DNA of 64,000 nucleotides from Thuidium tamariscinum (Eukaryota > Streptophyta > Bryopsida > Hypnales > Thuidiaceae): contig OX344756.2 in NCBI GenBank assembly GCA_947034885.2, forward strand, positions 24,473,489 through 24,537,488. The letters run 5' to 3'. Shown piece by piece: positions 61,212-64,000 of the stretch. A program made the position numbers and the translations under genes. Position 1 is the stretch's first letter; each line of letters begins with the position of its first letter. A model generated the notes under the pieces. That model was not told the origin of the DNA. It did no database searches and was given only the letters and a program-made list of their open reading frames with translations.

Positions 61212-62305
61212 GAGCCGGTTTCCATTGGGTCACTGGACCTCCAGCTCCTGGAGGGCGGGCTGGATGGGAGCCGGACCCCTTCCAGGGAGGTCCAGCTTTC
61301 CATTGGAAGCCGGACCTCCAGGACCTGGAGGAGCCATAGCGCTCCATTGGAAAATGGTAAAAGAATTGAAAAGGTATTTCCTGAACCAAATTCCTATCAA
61401 TTATATTAGTTAATCTATTATATTAATTTTTATATTAATTTTTGTTATCAATTTATTATGCTAATTACAATTATTAATTAATTTTGTTAATTATTGTTAT
61501 TAATTGATTATATTAATTATTTAGAGTTACATTAATTGATTGTATTATTATTTGATTATATTAATTATTTTATTTTCATTTGAATCCATAATATGAATTG
61601 AAAATTCACAAAATATTTTGTGCATGAGGAACAAAATAATTATTACTTATTTCACTATAAACAAAAATATTATTCATGATTAATCTATGAACTTGATCGT
61701 TTAATGGTGAATGAAAATATTTTTGAAAATTAATTGACATAATTTATTAATTCAGTAGTAACAAAAATATTATTGATTACAATTCCATTTAAATTTCTCT
61801 TTAATCTTTTATAGTAAACAAAATAGTATTGGTTAAAAAACAAATTATCAAGAACATTGTTGATTAAACATCAAATATATTATATTATTTTGAAAAAATA
61901 TATTTCAGCATTCCTCTACATAATTTAGATTTTTAATTAATATTTATAATTATTCTAGAATTAATAAAAATAGTATTGATTATTAAATAGTACTCATATT
62001 TAATCTTTAAATTAATGATAATTAATTTTAATAATTATTTCAACAATAACAGAACAATAATTATTTCAACAGTTAACATGCAGAAAGGGTTTCAGTGTTT
62101 CACAGTAACTTGTGATCCAAACTGTAGCAGGAGCGATACTATTGTTGGAGGGTCCGGGTGGGGGTCCAGGCCCTCCAGGCCTGTTTTTCAAAGAAGGATG
62201 AGCCGGAGGTTGGAGGGGGACCTGGACCTCCGACTGGACGTCCAGCTTCCCCACCCCCCCAATAGAAACCCCCTGGAGGTCCAGGTCTTCAATGGAAACG
62301 CGCTC
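61212..62305. mobile_element. PIF/Harbinger-like element with GC-rich arms and AT-rich core
   Basis: 1094 bp between TTA at 61209-61211 and TTA at 62306-62308. The left end GAGCCGGTTTCCATTG pairs with inverted right end GAGCGCGTTTCCATTG. Both arms are dense in GGACCTCCAG and CCTGGAGG motifs, while 61380-62090 is very AT-rich, possibly a later insertion. TTA duplication and GRGCCCGTTT-like ends point to the PIF/Harbinger group. No transposase. Confidence 0.6.
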
Positions 62306-62308
62306 TTA

Positions 62309-62690
62309 GAGCCCGTTTCCATTACGCCCCTGGAAGTCCAAGGGCTGGAGGGGCAGCTGGAGGGTGGATTTGGTGGTCCGGCTTTCCCACTCCGCCTGGA
62401 CCTCCAGGCCTGGACGCCTCCACTTCCAAAAGCCCCTCCCTTCCCGGCATCTTCAAGTTACATTTGGTGGAAATCCGGTTACGTAGCGGCAAGGGGTCTG
62501 TCCCATTATCAAAATTGGAGGTCCAGTCAAGGGGTCCGGTCCCTCCAGGTCTGATTTTCAGATCGTCAGTGCCTGGAGGACCGGAGGGGACCTAGACATC
62601 CGACTGGAGGTCCAGCTCCCTTTCTGGTCAATGGAAAGGGGCCGGACCCGTCTAGGGCCTGGGCGTCCAGGCCCTAATAGAAACGGGCCC
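62309..62690. mobile_element. PIF/Harbinger-like MITE abutting the previous one
   Basis: 382 bp with TTA at 62306-62308 and 62691-62693. Left GAGCCCGTTTCCATTACGCC, inverted right GGGCCCGTTTCTATTAGGGC. Its left TTA is also the right TTA of the neighbouring element. Interior rich in GGACCTCCAGG-type motifs on both strands. Confidence 0.75.
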
Positions 62691-62787
62691 TTACATCGCA
62701 TGAGCCCGTGCTGGCGGCGTCCAAATGAAAACAATGGCACTAGGAGGAATCTCAAGAAACTTGGCACTGCAATGTAAAATAGCATAA

Positions 62788-63188
62788 GAGCATCCCCACG
62801 GCCACTCACAATTCGGCGCAAACTGAGCAAGTAGTCGGGCCCAGCCGAAGGAATTGTCCTACGGCACACTCGGCAAAGCCAAAAATAAGGCCGGGCCCGG
62901 CCAAATTTGAGAATGACACGGCCAAGTGCCAAGTGCGTGGCTGGGCTCGGTGTACAATTATTTTAGATTTCATTCCCTTGTTCGAGGCACTTTTCGAGTT
63001 TAGAAGAATTGATTCTCAACGGCAACCATGAGGTGGCACCTCGAAGTCCGAAATAGCTTGCTTCCCCCCCCCCCTTGTTGGCCATGTTGGGGTGGGGCAA
63101 ATTTTTTTAGCCGGACTTGGGCTTCCTTAATGGCTCGACAAGTGGTCCCAGGCCGGGCCATTTGCCCGAGCCAGGCGTGGGGATGCTC
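62788..63188. mobile_element. PIF/Harbinger-like MITE, GAGCATCCCC type
   Basis: 401 bp with TAA target duplication (62785-62787 and 63189-63191). Left GAGCATCCCCACGGCC, inverted right GAGCATCCCCACGCCTGG. Interior GC-rich with GGCCGGGCCCGGCC strings and a poly-C run near 63063. GAGCATCCCC ends with a TWA duplication are a widespread plant MITE form. Non-coding. Confidence 0.8.
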
Positions 63189-63245
63189 TAAAGAAGGAAG
63201 AAGAAGGCTAACTACCTGTGGTCTCAAAGACTCCCTGGGGAGCAA

Positions 63246-63512
63246 CCCTTTTTTAATCGGCACTATGGAGCCATATTGCACCATTTCAAAATAAACGTCT
63301 TTTTTGGGCCAAATAAAAGTAATCTTTTTCCGCCAAAAATTTTCCAATTCTCTTTAAAATATGGATGAAGTCGCCAAATTTGGATGAAAAAGTGTATGAA
63401 TACGATGGAAAAGTGTTTTTAAGTCAGAAAGATGGATGAATGTAGAAATACAATGCTTCACCAAATTTGAAGTGATTGCCATCTTGGCACTTCCTCAAAA
63501 AGTAAAAAAAAG
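63246..63512 (+). repeat. Dispersed repeat, copy 2 of 2
   Basis: Counterpart of 56031-56270 in the same orientation, with an extra segment of about 30 bp around CTTTTTTGGGCCAAATAAAAG. The two copies bracket the tail-anchored gene and the GC-rich elements. Confidence 0.75.
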
Positions 63513-63784
63513 GGCTGTTAGTGAGGATGAAGCATGTTGTGGGAATGACTCAACTATTTATACGAATAGGGATTTAAAAGGGACCTGTACTACTAATTAA
63601 TCGACATTTCACACTAAATAAAAATTTAGCTTTGTTGTACATCAATAGTCATTGAAATCTTTGGGCATTGTACACTAGGATACTACAATAATTCAAAATA
63701 CCAATGTATCATTTCAAAAAACTTTTCATGAAGTAAACTAAATTTGTCATTTTATATCTCACTTTAATTAGCATTCAATTTTAA

Positions 63785-64000
63785 CCCTTAAGCGTCTCAA
63801 TCCTTTTTTGAATTTTTGCACATTTTGGCTTATAGCTTTGTACAGATATATCATTTTCCAGAATTTAATGTTTTTGATCATTAAAGAAGATTGTCTTTTC
63901 TAGATTCAAGTATTACATTTGATAAATGAGAGGTTAATTAGATGAAATAGGGCCTTGAAGCCCTCTGTTCATTGTCCAAAATATGGACGTTGGCGCACTT
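63785..64000 (+). mobile_element. Possible left end of another TTAA element, cut by the window edge
   Basis: TTAA at 63781-63784 is followed by CCCTTAAGCGTCTCAATCC, similar in form to the CCCATTAAGGACCG end of family B. The other end lies outside the window, so this rests on one terminus only. Confidence 0.25.

Noticed and set aside
60747..61409. Overlapping frames of 113-197 codons on both strands
   Set aside because: They cover GC-rich promoter-like DNA and the repetitive arm of a Harbinger-like element. One may hide the start exon of the neighbouring gene, but none is a gene by itself.
62015..62932. Pro/Gly-rich frames (179 and 124 codons)
   Set aside because: They arise from GGACCTCCAGG repeats inside MITE arms.

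Overview
The window looks like nuclear DNA of a land plant. Two gene families with clear plant relatives are present: an SRA-SET (SUVH-type) histone methyltransferase and a GH43 protein whose exon junctions fall at conserved family motifs. Introns are GT-AG, gene density is low, most of the DNA is AT-rich, and DNA-transposon debris is heavy (CACTA, PIF/Harbinger-like and piggyBac-like). A piggyBac-type transposase relic with TTAA-flanked non-autonomous elements would be unusual for a flowering plant, so a fern, bryophyte, lycophyte or gymnosperm is plausible. The species cannot be named from sequence alone.

Layout. 0-12.9 kb: AT-rich repeats with two copies of a short MITE family ('CATWAG') and a decayed piggyBac-type transposase at about 5.7-7.2 kb. 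12.98-15.56 kb: a four-exon GH43-like gene (minus strand), fully reconstructable. 15.6-18.9 kb: its upstream region plus a small near-perfect hairpin. 18.97-20.83 kb: an intronless SUVH gene (minus). 21-39.7 kb: gene desert with MITEs, a possible solo LTR, a textbook CACTA derivative with TAT target duplication, and two nearly identical 926/927-bp TTAA-flanked elements in opposite orientation. 39.75-42.93 kb: a four-exon minus-strand gene for an 822-residue protein that joins a cysteine-rich/SET/post-SET module to a repetitive linker and an unrecognised C-terminal domain. 44-56 kb: CACTA-like and piggyBac-like debris and nested MITEs. 58.5-60.6 kb: a minus-strand gene for a tail-anchored protein of unknown function, 5' end unresolved. 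61.2-63.2 kb: three PIF/Harbinger-like elements with TTA/TAA duplications, two of them abutting.

How the parts relate. SUVH and the SET-fusion gene both belong to histone lysine methyltransferase families, but nothing in the sequence links them functionally. The piggyBac relic cannot have moved the young TTAA elements in its present state: its first catalytic Asp reads as Asn, the second is not recognisable, and it carries stops and frame changes. An active source elsewhere in the genome is therefore inferred.

Most confident: the SUVH gene, the GH43 gene, the CACTA element at 31.9-33.0 kb and the inverted TTAA pair. Most interesting: the SET-fusion gene and the piggyBac-type transposase with its TTAA-flanked derivatives. 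No tRNA, rRNA or CRISPR array was recognised.
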